Below are positions 6,777 through 12,971 of a stretch of DNA of 12,971 nucleotides, in pieces. The stretch spans positions 1 through 12,971 of the forward strand of contig JAGLQD010000165.1 in assembly GCA_023136985.1 (NCBI GenBank). The letters are read 5' to 3'. The translations under genes were made by a program, and so were the position numbers. The notes under the pieces were generated by a model. That model searched no databases and was not told the DNA's origin. It saw only the letters and a program-made list of their open reading frames with translations. Numbering within the stretch: position 1 is the stretch's first letter; every line of letters starts with the position of its first letter. Origin of the DNA: Candidatus Sabulitectum sp. GTDB lineage: Bacteria > Fermentibacterota > Fermentibacteria > Fermentibacterales > JCC-6.

Positions 6777-8539
6777 TGACTAAAAAAGACTCTTTTCTAC
6801 TTGAATCCAGTAGCCTTCGAGGAACCGAACGGGCTATTGATGTTTTCCTGCGCTATCTTGAAGCCGAAGAGGCAATGGTTATTTTCGGTATTCCCGGTGG
6901 ACTTCTCCATCCTTTTTTTGAAGCTGTGGATGCAGATCCCAGATTCAGATTGATAGTTACAAAGCACGAAGAAGGAGCAGCTTTCATGGCTGATGGGTTT
7001 GCCCGAACCAGCCGGAGGCTTGCTGTATGTGCAGGTACAGCAGGACCTGGTGCAACCAACCTTCTGACTGGTATCTCCTGCGCTTTTGCAGACGGTGTTC
7101 CATTGCTTGTTCTTACCGGACAAGCTGCAAGCCATGCCATTGGCAAGGGAGCAGCTCAGGAGACAGGCAGAGAAGACATGGACATTGTAGCAATGTTCCG
7201 ACCGGTAACAAAGTATTCTGCTATGGTTACTTCACCGGAAGCTTTGCCGGCTCACTTAAGAAGAGCCCTGCGATCAGCACTGTCAGGCCGCCCGGGCCCT
7301 GTTCACCTGAATGTTCCAGTAGACTTCTGGGAGAAACCCGTAAAAGAAGAATGGTTCGATCCGAAAACCTACCGCCCCTCCAGCCAGACGTTTGACCGAA
7401 GTGCGGTGCAGAAGGCTACGCGCGCACTACTGGGAGCCAGACACCCGGTTCTCCTCATAGGTTCAGGTGTTTCTATTTCAGGTGCTGAATCCAAGGTGCG
7501 CACACTTGCGGAATTGATCCCGGCTCGCGTTGCCACAACACCAAGAGCCAAGGGGATTTTTCCCGAGAACCATCCTCTTTCCCTGGGCGTATTTGGTTTT
7601 GCAGGGCACAAACTTGCTCGGGAAACAATTCTGGGTTCAGGAGTTGATATTCTTATGACCATCGGTGCCTCTCTAAACGAGACAACTACCCTGAACTGGC
7701 ACAGTGATCTGGAACCATCCATCTGCCTTATTCAGCTAGACATAGACTCCGATCGCGTAGGCCGTAATTATCCAGTTGACATTCCGCTGATTGGAGATGC
7801 TGGAGCCATTCTCACCGAGATAGTGTATCACACACATCGTTACATTCGTGAAGGAGAAGTTCATCGGTCAAACTGGTCTCCGGAAATACCTGTTCCCCCA
7901 TGGCCCCAGCGGTGTCTTGAACCTGCTCTAATCAGCTCCAACGCAGTTCCACTCACTCCTCAACGCTGGCGTTCCGACCTTCAGCTCTCTTTGCCGGGAA
8001 ACGCTGTTATTTTCTCTGATATCGGTGGCCATATGCTATTCAACATACACTACCTTTGTATACGCGATGAACAAAAATTTGAGCTTAATCTGGGCTTTGG
8101 GTCAATGGGACATGGCACAGCAGCCCCGATCGGAGCTGCTCTTGCGGATCCGCAAAGACCGGTGATCGCCATAATTGGTGATGGTTGCTTTACAATGAAC
8201 GGTATGGAACTTATCACAGCAGCCGAGTACGATGTTCCGGTAGTCTGGATTGTAGAGCACAACAACATGCACGGGATAACCTGGCATGGCAGCAAAATGG
8301 TGGGTATCAAGCGTCCCATGAAGGCGATCAAATACAAAAAGCAACTGGACATCGCCGGTATCGCCAAAGCAATGGGGTTAGCAACATTTGTAGTAGAACG
8401 GCCTGGCGAAATGACCAAAGTACTACCCGAAGCCCTGGCTATTCCAGGGCCGTCACTGATAGAAGTTCGCGTAGATTGTGAGATTCCACCTCCCTTGGGA
8501 GACAGGGCAAAAACTGTTGCCGGATTCGTAAAGAATTGA
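6776..8539 (+). CDS. Thiamine-diphosphate-dependent enzyme of the acetolactate synthase (large subunit) superfamily
   Basis: This 587-residue enzyme has the three-domain plan of the family that decarboxylates 2-oxo acids and joins the product to a second substrate. The Pyr domain holds FGIPGG, the cofactor-activating Glu65 in KHEEGAAFMADGFAR, and GPGATNLLTG. The central domain follows (around 210-370), and the PP domain has the TPP/Mg2+ motif from GDG 468-470 to NN 496-497. The Gln-Glu segment near residue 128 (GAAQETGREDMDI) is longer than in typical acetolactate synthases, and the stretch after NN (MHGITWHGSKMVG) differs from the usual NNRxLGMVxQWQ. No ilvN-like regulatory subunit is adjacent. 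I therefore infer a carboligase or decarboxylase with a substrate other than the branched-chain pathway's. The start overlaps the kinase stop by one base. Confidence 0.85.
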   Translation: MTKKDSFLLESSSLRGTERAIDVFLRYLEAEEAMVIFGIPGGLLHPFFEAVDADPRFRLIVTKHEEGAAFMADGFARTSRRLAVCAGTAGPGATNLLTGISCAFADGVPLLVLTGQAASHAIGKGAAQETGREDMDIVAMFRPVTKYSAMVTSPEALPAHLRRALRSALSGRPGPVHLNVPVDFWEKPVKEEWFDPKTYRPSSQTFDRSAVQKATRALLGARHPVLLIGSGVSISGAESKVRTLAELIPARVATTPRAKGIFPENHPLSLGVFGFAGHKLARETILGSGVDILMTIGASLNETTTLNWHSDLEPSICLIQLDIDSDRVGRNYPVDIPLIGDAGAILTEIVYHTHRYIREGEVHRSNWSPEIPVPPWPQRCLEPALISSNAVPLTPQRWRSDLQLSLPGNAVIFSDIGGHMLFNIHYLCIRDEQKFELNLGFGSMGHGTAAPIGAALADPQRPVIAIIGDGCFTMNGMELITAAEYDVPVVWIVEHNNMHGITWHGSKMVGIKRPMKAIKYKKQLDIAGIAKAMGLATFVVERPGEMTKVLPEALAIPGPSLIEVRVDCEIPPPLGDRAKTVAGFVKN

Positions 8540-8552
8540 AAGAAGAAATTGC

Positions 8553-9248
8553 ATGACTACAAACTACACCGGACCTGTGGAAGAACTGAACTGGGCAAGC
8601 CGATTGCAGGCCCATGTTGTTACACCCGGCACCCGTCCCCGGATTCATGGTTATGATGTCAGAGAGGATCTGATAGAAAATATCACTTTCTCGGGATTAA
8701 TTTTTCTCACCCTCACCAGAGAGTTGCCCTCATCAGAGACTCTCTTGGCGTTTGAAAAGACAATCATGTTTCTTGCCCCGATAAGCGTTGCTGAAGCCCC
8801 TGTGCATGCTTCCGTTCTGGCCAGGCTTTGCGGCTCCAACACCAGCGGCATCACGGGAGTTGCAGGGATCACACTGGGTCAACAGGCTCATTTCATTATT
8901 GAGGAGCACAAGGAATTGTTTGAAATGCTTTCTGCAGGAAACAAAAATCCAGAGTCATTATTCTGTCACCAGAATGAAGGAGAACTGCAGGAAACCGGTC
9001 TGCTTATCAAAACCCTTGAAAAAGCAGGATTAACCCCTCCGAACGTATGCAGAAGATTAAGACCGGTTGCTGCTGCCCTTACTGTACTTCATGAATGCTG
9101 TAATCTAACAGACCCCGGACTTCTTGAGTCTGTTCTTGTCATGGCTCGAATCCCTTGTACGCTAGCAGAAGGAAGAGCGGTTCAGCCAGGAGGGTTCCGC
9201 AATTATCCAATTGATCTTCCAAAATTCGCGTATAGGGATGAGGAATGA
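8553..9248 (+). CDS. Citrate synthase/citryl-CoA lyase superfamily protein, short subunit A
   Basis: This 231-residue protein resembles the large domain of short citrate-synthase-like proteins (citryl-CoA lyase type). Supporting segments are HGYDVREDLI (32-41, family RGYDxxDLI), FLTLTRELPSSETLLAF (51-67, family LLLxGxLPTxxEL), and VHASVLARL followed by VAGITLGQQAH (84-113), where His113 may stand near the first catalytic histidine. The C-terminal ARIPCTLAE (198-206) matches the family ARVPGLxAH region. The small-domain GFGHR/HPVHK motif and the NVD aspartate of active enzymes are not visible, and the protein is about 30-40 residues shorter than usual. It starts 13 bases after the TPP enzyme with a weak AAGAAG site, and its TGA overlaps the next ATG by four bases, suggesting coupled translation with subunit B. 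Family call is by motif recognition only. Confidence 0.65.
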   Translation: MTTNYTGPVEELNWASRLQAHVVTPGTRPRIHGYDVREDLIENITFSGLIFLTLTRELPSSETLLAFEKTIMFLAPISVAEAPVHASVLARLCGSNTSGITGVAGITLGQQAHFIIEEHKELFEMLSAGNKNPESLFCHQNEGELQETGLLIKTLEKAGLTPPNVCRRLRPVAAALTVLHECCNLTDPGLLESVLVMARIPCTLAEGRAVQPGGFRNYPIDLPKFAYRDEE

Positions 9249-10054
9249 ATAATTTCCACACAGACGAACCACTTGACACCAGGGTTGGGCATGCTGGATG
9301 GAGCGATCACCGTTATTTCAGCAGATGGGTTTTTAAGGAACTGGCGGGCAATGTAAGTACAACCGGTTTGATAGTGATGGCCGCAACTGGTCAGGTCATC
9401 GATGACAACGATTGCGATATGCTGGACGATGTGGCCACAATCCTTACAGTAGCTGATCCCAGGATATACCCACTAAAACTCGCCCGCCTGGCCTCGGCAT
9501 ACGGAAGTTCTCTTGCAGGCCAGGCAGCTGCTGTAGCTGCAATGGAGGGTGCAATTGTAGGACCGCAGATATCCCAGGATGCTGCATTCTGGCTAATTGA
9601 TGTAAAGACCGAACTTGGCCGCAGTATAGAAGATCCCATAGAAATCCGTAAGGTGGTTGAAAAGCATTTTTCACAAAAAACACGTATATCAGGATTCGGC
9701 GTACCCTTTCGGAAAGTGGATGAACGTCGACTTGCACTTACTGAATGTGTTTCAGCACGAAACAGGTCTGAAGGAGCATACTGGAAGCTGCAGAATGTTA
9801 TTGCTGAAATAGTTCTAGATATCCGCGGCGTTCCTGCCAATGTAGGTTTGTCGGTTGCCGCGCTCAGCCTGGACATGGGACTTAGACCCGGTGATCTTGC
9901 CTCCCTGTATATCGGTCTCACCATAAACGTGTTCCTGGCAAACGCTGTTGAGGGAGCTAAACAAGCTCCCGGCATTTTGCGCTGTATTCCAGATAAGCAT
10001 GTGGAGTATGTAGGGGTTCCCCCAAGGACTTACGCCAAAACTACATGTAAATAG
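9245..10054 (+). CDS. Citrate synthase/citryl-CoA lyase superfamily protein, subunit B, catalytic residues replaced
   Basis: This 269-residue protein has the length and layout of citryl-CoA-lyase-like proteins. DPRIYPLKLARLASAYGSS (71-89) sits in the large domain. GFGVPFRKVDER (150-161) corresponds to the GFGHPVHKxxDPR motif of active members, with Val153 where the catalytic histidine is expected. ANVGLSVAAL (198-207) corresponds to the NVD motif, with Gly201 in place of the catalytic Asp. GPQISQDAA (106-114) is the likely match to the first-histidine GDxHGGAxE loop, again without His. The C-terminal NVFLANAVEGAKQ fits the final helix of the fold. Its ATG overlaps the stop of subunit A in ATGA, so an A-B heteromer made in equal amounts is plausible. 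A non-catalytic, binding or structural role, or altered chemistry, is inferred. Confidence 0.65.
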   Translation: MNNFHTDEPLDTRVGHAGWSDHRYFSRWVFKELAGNVSTTGLIVMAATGQVIDDNDCDMLDDVATILTVADPRIYPLKLARLASAYGSSLAGQAAAVAAMEGAIVGPQISQDAAFWLIDVKTELGRSIEDPIEIRKVVEKHFSQKTRISGFGVPFRKVDERRLALTECVSARNRSEGAYWKLQNVIAEIVLDIRGVPANVGLSVAALSLDMGLRPGDLASLYIGLTINVFLANAVEGAKQAPGILRCIPDKHVEYVGVPPRTYAKTTCK

Positions 10055-10084
10055 TACATTAGATAACCGCACTATTTGTTAAAT

Positions 10085-10099
10085 GAACCCCGAGGGTTC
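10085..10099. terminator. Possible weak terminator hairpin between convergent genes
   Basis: GAACCC and GGGTTC pair around the loop CGA, 30 bases after the stop of the last operon gene. No T-run follows on the plus strand; on the minus strand the hairpin is followed by ATTTAAC. It may serve the convergent minus-strand gene or be incidental. Confidence 0.3.
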
Positions 10100-10131
10100 C
10101 AGGCAGCTATAGTTTCATTTGCTACAGGTAA

Positions 10132-10365
10132 TCAATCAGAATTATCCAATTCCAAAACCTGAAGAACCTCCACTGCCTTCTCTTCATCTTCCTGACTGAC
10201 CATAAGCTTCACTCCAACTTTTCGCAGAGAGGTTAGACCCATGAGCTGACCTCCGCAGTCATCTGCTGCGATCATTGATTCTATTCCCTGCTCCCGAAGA
10301 AGCTCACCCGCCATCTCTGCCTCATATCTCTTATTGAATATTCTTACAGCCTCAATTCCAGACAT
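10132..10365 (-). CDS. DUF2007-family small protein (putative signal-transducing protein)
   Basis: This 77-residue protein fits the DUF2007 pattern. An N-terminal strand (EAVRIFNKR) leads into a helix (YEAEMAGELLREQGI), a second strand (ESMIAADD), a glycine-rich turn, then VGVKLMVSQED and a final helix EEKAVEVLQVL. This is a ferredoxin-like fold resembling PII-type regulators; the family's function is poorly known. A strong AAGGGGAG site lies just before the ATG at 10365. It starts 28 bases downstream of the interrupted secreted-protein gene on the same strand, so the two may share a transcript. Length is normal for the family. Confidence 0.75.
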   Translation of the reverse strand: MSGIEAVRIFNKRYEAEMAGELLREQGIESMIAADDCGGQLMGLTSLRKVGVKLMVSQEDEEKAVEVLQVLELDNSD

Positions 10366-10393
10366 ATCTCCCCTTCATGAAAAAATCAAAGTA

Positions 10394-11026
10394 TCAATTT
10401 CCCTCTCCACCAAGAATCACTTTAACGGCGCCGAATGTGTTCTGCTCAAGGCTTTGAGTTCCCTCAAAGACCATGTATGTAATCCATTCAAAAAGATACC
10501 CGGTTGAACTGCAACTGCCACCAGGCGAGAACAAGTACCGGAGACATCTGGCAGTACCTGCTTCCCAGTTGTAGACACGGCTCCAGCAATAGCCGTCAGG
10601 GTAATAAATATCTATAAGCAGGTTATCCTGCCCATTGTAGAAGAACGGTGTATCAAGCTCTAGAACAAGCTCATTCCCGTATCCGTTCTCAAGGTGGAGA
10701 GAATCAGTGTGATACACTTCTACAAGTGTTCCCTGGGCATAGTTCTCTGCAAATGTTTCTGTCAATTGATCATTTTCCACATTTGCCATGCTCAAAGTAA
10801 AATCTGTCACATATGATGTTTGCTCGGGCCAGGCAAAAACATATGTAATGCTGCTGATCTCAAATGCAGTCTCAATATCTTCCTGCAAAACTACCACCTG
10901 GCAGTGCTGGACTTCTCCTCAACAGGAGAAGGGGGAGTTTGCTCCATAACTCATTGAACCAATCTCTACAGTTGACGCATAAGCTGCGCCAAACAAAAAT
11001 CCGGTCATGATGATATTCCTGAGCAT
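10394..11026 (-). pseudogene. Secreted beta-rich protein interrupted by one in-frame TGA at codon 36
   Basis: Read from ATG 11026, the frame encodes a signal peptide, MLRNIIMTGFLFGAAYA (1-17) with an AYA cleavage site. It continues TVEIGSMSYGANSPFSC (19-35) and meets TGA at 10919-10921 (codon 36). The same frame then resumes with GEVQHCQVVVLQEDIE and runs to the stop at 10394, 210 residues in all. AAGGAG lies nine bases before the ATG. The mature part is beta-rich (ITYVFAWPEQ, NELVLELDTPFFYNGQDNLLIDIYY) and resembles secreted adhesin-like modules of candidate FCB bacteria; no enzyme motif is seen. An internal GTG at 10897 would lack both signal peptide and a good ribosome site. A TGG-to-TGA mutation, a sequencing error or recoding would each explain it; a fresh nonsense mutation is simplest. 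Confidence 0.65.
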
Positions 11027-11039
11027 TTGTCAATTCTCC

Positions 11040-11062
11040 TTAAGTTAGTTGATTTAACTTAA
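11040..11062 (-). promoter_or_regulatory. Inverted repeat at the transcript start and ribosome site of the secreted-protein gene
   Basis: TTAAGTTA (11040-11047) and TAACTTAA (11055-11062) are perfect eight-base arms around a seven-base spacer. They lie between the candidate -10 box and the AAGGAG of the gene starting at 11026, and overlap the edge of that ribosome site. An operator or an mRNA hairpin that limits ribosome access are both possible. Confidence 0.35.
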
Positions 11063-11089
11063 TCTAACTCATTCTCACAGTTTCCACAA
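11061..11089 (-). promoter_or_regulatory. Candidate sigma-70-type promoter of the interrupted secreted-protein gene
   Basis: On the minus strand TTGTGG (11089-11084) and TAGATT (11066-11061) are separated by exactly 17 bases. Transcription would begin near 11054, about 28 bases before the ATG at 11026. Confidence 0.4.
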
Positions 11090-11128
11090 TTATTTTATAT
11101 TTCGTGCCATCCATAATCTCACCAAACG

Positions 11129-11160
11129 CAAAAAAGCCCCTGATCTTTCGATCAGGGGCT
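11129..11160 (-). terminator. Strong intrinsic terminator, minus strand
   Basis: AGCCCCTGATC (11135-11145) and GATCAGGGGCT (11150-11160) form a perfect 11-base-pair stem with a four-base loop (GAAA on the minus strand). Read on the minus strand it is followed by a run of Ts (plus-strand As at 11130-11135). It lies 60 bases past the end of the 5S fragment, where an rRNA operon terminator would be expected. Confidence 0.85.
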
Positions 11161-11186
11161 CTTCTCTACCTTCCCGGTTAACACCG

Positions 11187-11212
11187 AAGAGCGCTTATTA
11201 ATAGGCACTCTT
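11187..11212 (-). other. Imperfect hairpin between the 5S fragment and the terminator
   Basis: AAGAGCGC (11187-11194) pairs with GCACTCTT (11205-11212) with one G-U pair in RNA. A stem just past the 3' end of 5S rRNA may mark a precursor-processing site. Confidence 0.3.
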
Positions 11213-11219
11213 GCTTATA

Positions 11220-11286
11220 ATGCCCGGTGATGACCTACTCTCCCGAGGAGGAGACCAACTACTTGCATCGGCGCTGGAGGGCTAGC
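11220..11286 (-). rRNA. rrf: 5S rRNA, 3' part only (5' half missing)
   Basis: On the minus strand the segment starts at AGCCCTCCAGCGCCGATG, continues through the conserved GGGAGAGTAGGTC, and ends in CACCGGGCAT. This lines up with the last 65-70 bases of bacterial 5S rRNA, for example E. coli AGCGCCGAUGGUAG, GCGAGAGUAGG and CCAGGCAU. The expected 5' half is absent: neither the CCGAAC of loop C nor a GCCCGGTG strand to close helix I occurs in the next 170 bases. No 23S sequence lies upstream (to the right). It is therefore a truncated relic or the product of a join between unrelated sequences. The terminator at 11129-11160 is correctly placed for an rRNA operon. Confidence 0.75.
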
Positions 11287-11472
11287 CAAAGCGTTTAAGC
11301 AGACTGACCTAATAGTGGAGCAGCTTATATTAAATTATGCGGGTTTATAAGAAGTAGTGTTAAGTAGCATTACTCTGAACAGAAAAGCATCTAGTTATTG
11401 AGTTCCTTCACGAGTATATTCAGCTAGTAATTTACCAACTATAATATCCTGTGATGGTAAAGGAGCAATACT
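11287..11472. other. AT-rich spacer between the 5S fragment and the FG-GAP gene
   Basis: No gene or tRNA is seen here. The palindrome GGCTAGCC (11280-11287) lies at the point where 5S similarity ends. A promoter candidate for the FG-GAP gene lies near the right end. Confidence 0.4.
11440..11464 (+). promoter_or_regulatory. -10 box and ribosome binding site of the FG-GAP gene
   Basis: TATAAT (11440-11445) matches the consensus -10 box, with only a poor -35 match (TATTCA, 17 bases upstream). AAAGGAG (11458-11464) lies eight bases before ATG 11473 and fixes the start. Transcription would begin around 11452, giving a leader of about 20 bases. Confidence 0.45.
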
Positions 11473-12971
11473 ATGCAGAATAGCAGATTCCATCTCAAAA
11501 TATTATCAATTCAGAAGCCCTACTATCGAAAACACATTAGTCTTACTCCTTCCGGAAGCACACTTGCAGTGCTGTTTCTTTTTTCTAGCCTTGCACTGGC
11601 CGGTACCGCAACGCAAACCGACTGGTCGGGTGGTCCGGGAGTAGAAGGGCCTGTACTGGATCTAGCCACTTCTTACCATGTGGACACTAGTGTGGAATCA
11701 TCGGTGCCTGGTGAACTGAGTGCTGGTCGAGCAGACCTACGCTACTGGGTTGACCATCTGGTATTCGGTCCAGGAAATGCTTTCCCGGTTGACCTGGATG
11801 GAGACGGGGATATGGATGTTGCAGGGGCCGCCTTTGGAGGCTCGGATATTTTCGTATGGGAGAACATGGATGGTAGCGGAGATTCATGGACCCGCTACTT
11901 GGTAGACGATGACTTTAGTCACCCACCAGGAATGGACTGGGGAGATGTTGACGGAGATGGAGACCCAGACCTTCTGGGAGGAAGCTATCTTGACTATGAC
12001 CTTACCTGGTGGGAAAATCCTGGGAGTTTCGGTGAGAACTGGGTAGAGCACCTTATCACTGGATCATTCGTGCTTTGCCGAGATGTAGACGTCGAAGATA
12101 TTGACAGCGATGGAGATCCAGACCTAGTCGCAGTAGCCGGCTATCAGTCCAGAATAACCTGGTGGGAGAACAACGACGGAGTATTCTCAGAGCATTCAAT
12201 TTCCTCTTCCTTTAGTCCCAGCTCCTGCGTTGCTACCGACGTTAATGGTGACGGAGAACCAGATGTTGTGGTGGCCTCAGACAACCTGGACCAGATCATA
12301 TGGTATGAGAACCTTGGCAGCGGATCCGCTTGGACAGGTAGGATTCTTCAGTATACGAGTCAACCCTCATCGCTGGATGCCGAAGATATGGACGGAGATG
12401 GTGACACAGACATCCTGCTTGGCTCCTGGCAGACAAACACCGTTGGATGGTGCGAGAATACTGGTGAGTTTTCCGCAGAGTGGCCGTTTCACTCTGTAAC
12501 AGAAGTGTTCCCGGATGTCTATGATATTGCTGCAGGAGACTTCGACACTGACGGGGACATGGATATAGCGGGATCCGCGATCTATTCAGACAACTTCATG
12601 TGGTGCGAGAACACTGACAACTCTGGCATGAACTGGACTAACCATCTGCTGGAAGAGAATTATGCGGGATACCGAGTGGCTGCTGGGGACTTCAATACTG
12701 ACGGTCGTACCGATATAATCTCGGGTGGTTACCATTCCACACAACTCTGCTGGTGGGATCTGGGCTCCCTTACGGGCTTCATCGATTCAAGCATTCGGGA
12801 CATCCAGGTAGAAGCTGAATGGGACAGTCTTCTATGGACTGCCACCGAACCAGAGGGAACAGATGTATCGTTCCGAATCCGTGCATCGAATAACCCAGCA
12901 GAAATGGGAGCTTGGTCAGATACCCTTTCAGCCCCGTGCAGCCTGACAGGAATTCTCCAGCAGGGGCACCA
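11473..12971 (+). CDS. Secreted FG-GAP/VCBS repeat protein with seven Ca2+-binding loops, 3' truncated by the window edge
   Basis: The frame is open from ATG 11473 to the window end (about 499 residues so far). A long basic N-region precedes the hydrophobic core TLAVLFLFSSLALA (about 31-44), so it is likely exported. TDWSGGPGVEGPV then marks the mature start. Seven calcium-binding loops of the DxDGDxD type begin at Asp107, 158, 209, 256, 305, 356 and 406, spaced 47-51 residues apart, each followed by a hydrophobic strand (for example DLDGDGDMDVAGAA, DVDGDGDPDLLGGS, DFNTDGRTDIISGG). Many repeats also carry a WWEN or WYEN strand. Seven such units make a complete seven-bladed integrin-alpha-like propeller. 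A C-terminal beta domain begins near residue 430 (VSFRIRASNNPAEMG) and continues off the edge. A surface adhesion or binding role is likely. Confidence 0.9.
   Translation, partial: MQNSRFHLKILSIQKPYYRKHISLTPSGSTLAVLFLFSSLALAGTATQTDWSGGPGVEGPVLDLATSYHVDTSVESSVPGELSAGRADLRYWVDHLVFGPGNAFPVDLDGDGDMDVAGAAFGGSDIFVWENMDGSGDSWTRYLVDDDFSHPPGMDWGDVDGDGDPDLLGGSYLDYDLTWWENPGSFGENWVEHLITGSFVLCRDVDVEDIDSDGDPDLVAVAGYQSRITWWENNDGVFSEHSISSSFSPSSCVATDVNGDGEPDVVVASDNLDQIIWYENLGSGSAWTGRILQYTSQPSSLDAEDMDGDGDTDILLGSWQTNTVGWCENTGEFSAEWPFHSVTEVFPDVYDIAAGDFDTDGDMDIAGSAIYSDNFMWCENTDNSGMNWTNHLLEENYAGYRVAAGDFNTDGRTDIISGGYHSTQLCWWDLGSLTGFIDSSIRDIQVEAEWDSLLWTATEPEGTDVSFRIRASNNPAEMGAWSDTLSAPCSLTGILQQGH

Noticed and set aside
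9391..9975. Minus-strand open frame of 194 codons within citrate-synthase-like gene B
   Set aside because: It is a serine/arginine-rich antisense shadow of a gene with clear operon context and family motifs.
11687..12499. Short open frames in other phases over the FG-GAP region
   Set aside because: The frame from 11473 is open to the window end and contains seven Ca2+ loops, so these are shadows of it.
1..12971. CRISPR array, insertion sequence or phage genes
   Set aside because: No direct repeats with regular spacers, no transposase-like protein and no terminal inverted repeats were seen.

Overview
The window reads as a chromosomal segment of a bacterium with moderate GC content. Several genes encode exported proteins with Sec signal peptides, including an FG-GAP propeller protein that begins with a Thr-Asp-Trp-Ser-Gly-Gly motif. 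This style is typical of uncultivated FCB-group candidate phyla such as the Fermentibacterota or Cloacimonadota. That placement is from general resemblance only and is not proven here. Genes use ATG starts with GGAG-like Shine-Dalgarno sites, and both TAA and TGA serve as stops.

Layout. Positions 3-407 hold the C-terminal end of an alpha-helical protein. Positions 456-2903 hold a two-gene unit: a CASTOR/POLLUX-type ion channel with two NAD-binding-like RCK domains, and a 182-residue protein of unknown function. Three minus-strand genes follow at 2949-4625: a secreted beta-rich protein, a two-helix membrane protein with a possible PH-like domain, and a small secreted NlpC/P60 peptidase. A gap of about 420 bases contains a promoter candidate framed by an inverted repeat. 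It leads into a compact plus-strand operon at 5049-10054: a membrane histidine kinase, an acetolactate-synthase-like TPP enzyme, and two citrate-synthase-superfamily proteins, the second of which lacks the usual catalytic residues. Minus-strand genes resume at 10132-11026 with a DUF2007 protein and a secreted protein interrupted by one in-frame TGA. Next come an intrinsic terminator and the 3' part of a 5S rRNA, whose 5' half is missing. The window closes with a long FG-GAP protein at 11473 that runs off the right edge and carries seven calcium-binding loops.

The most unusual part is the four-gene operon. The genes overlap or nearly touch, so they are probably made together. The kinase would sense a signal, the TPP enzyme would join or cleave 2-oxo acids, and the two citrate-synthase-like proteins would form a heteromer that binds an acyl-CoA or carboxylate. 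I know of no described pathway with this composition. The substrate, and whether the citrate-synthase-like proteins are catalytic, cannot be read from the sequence.
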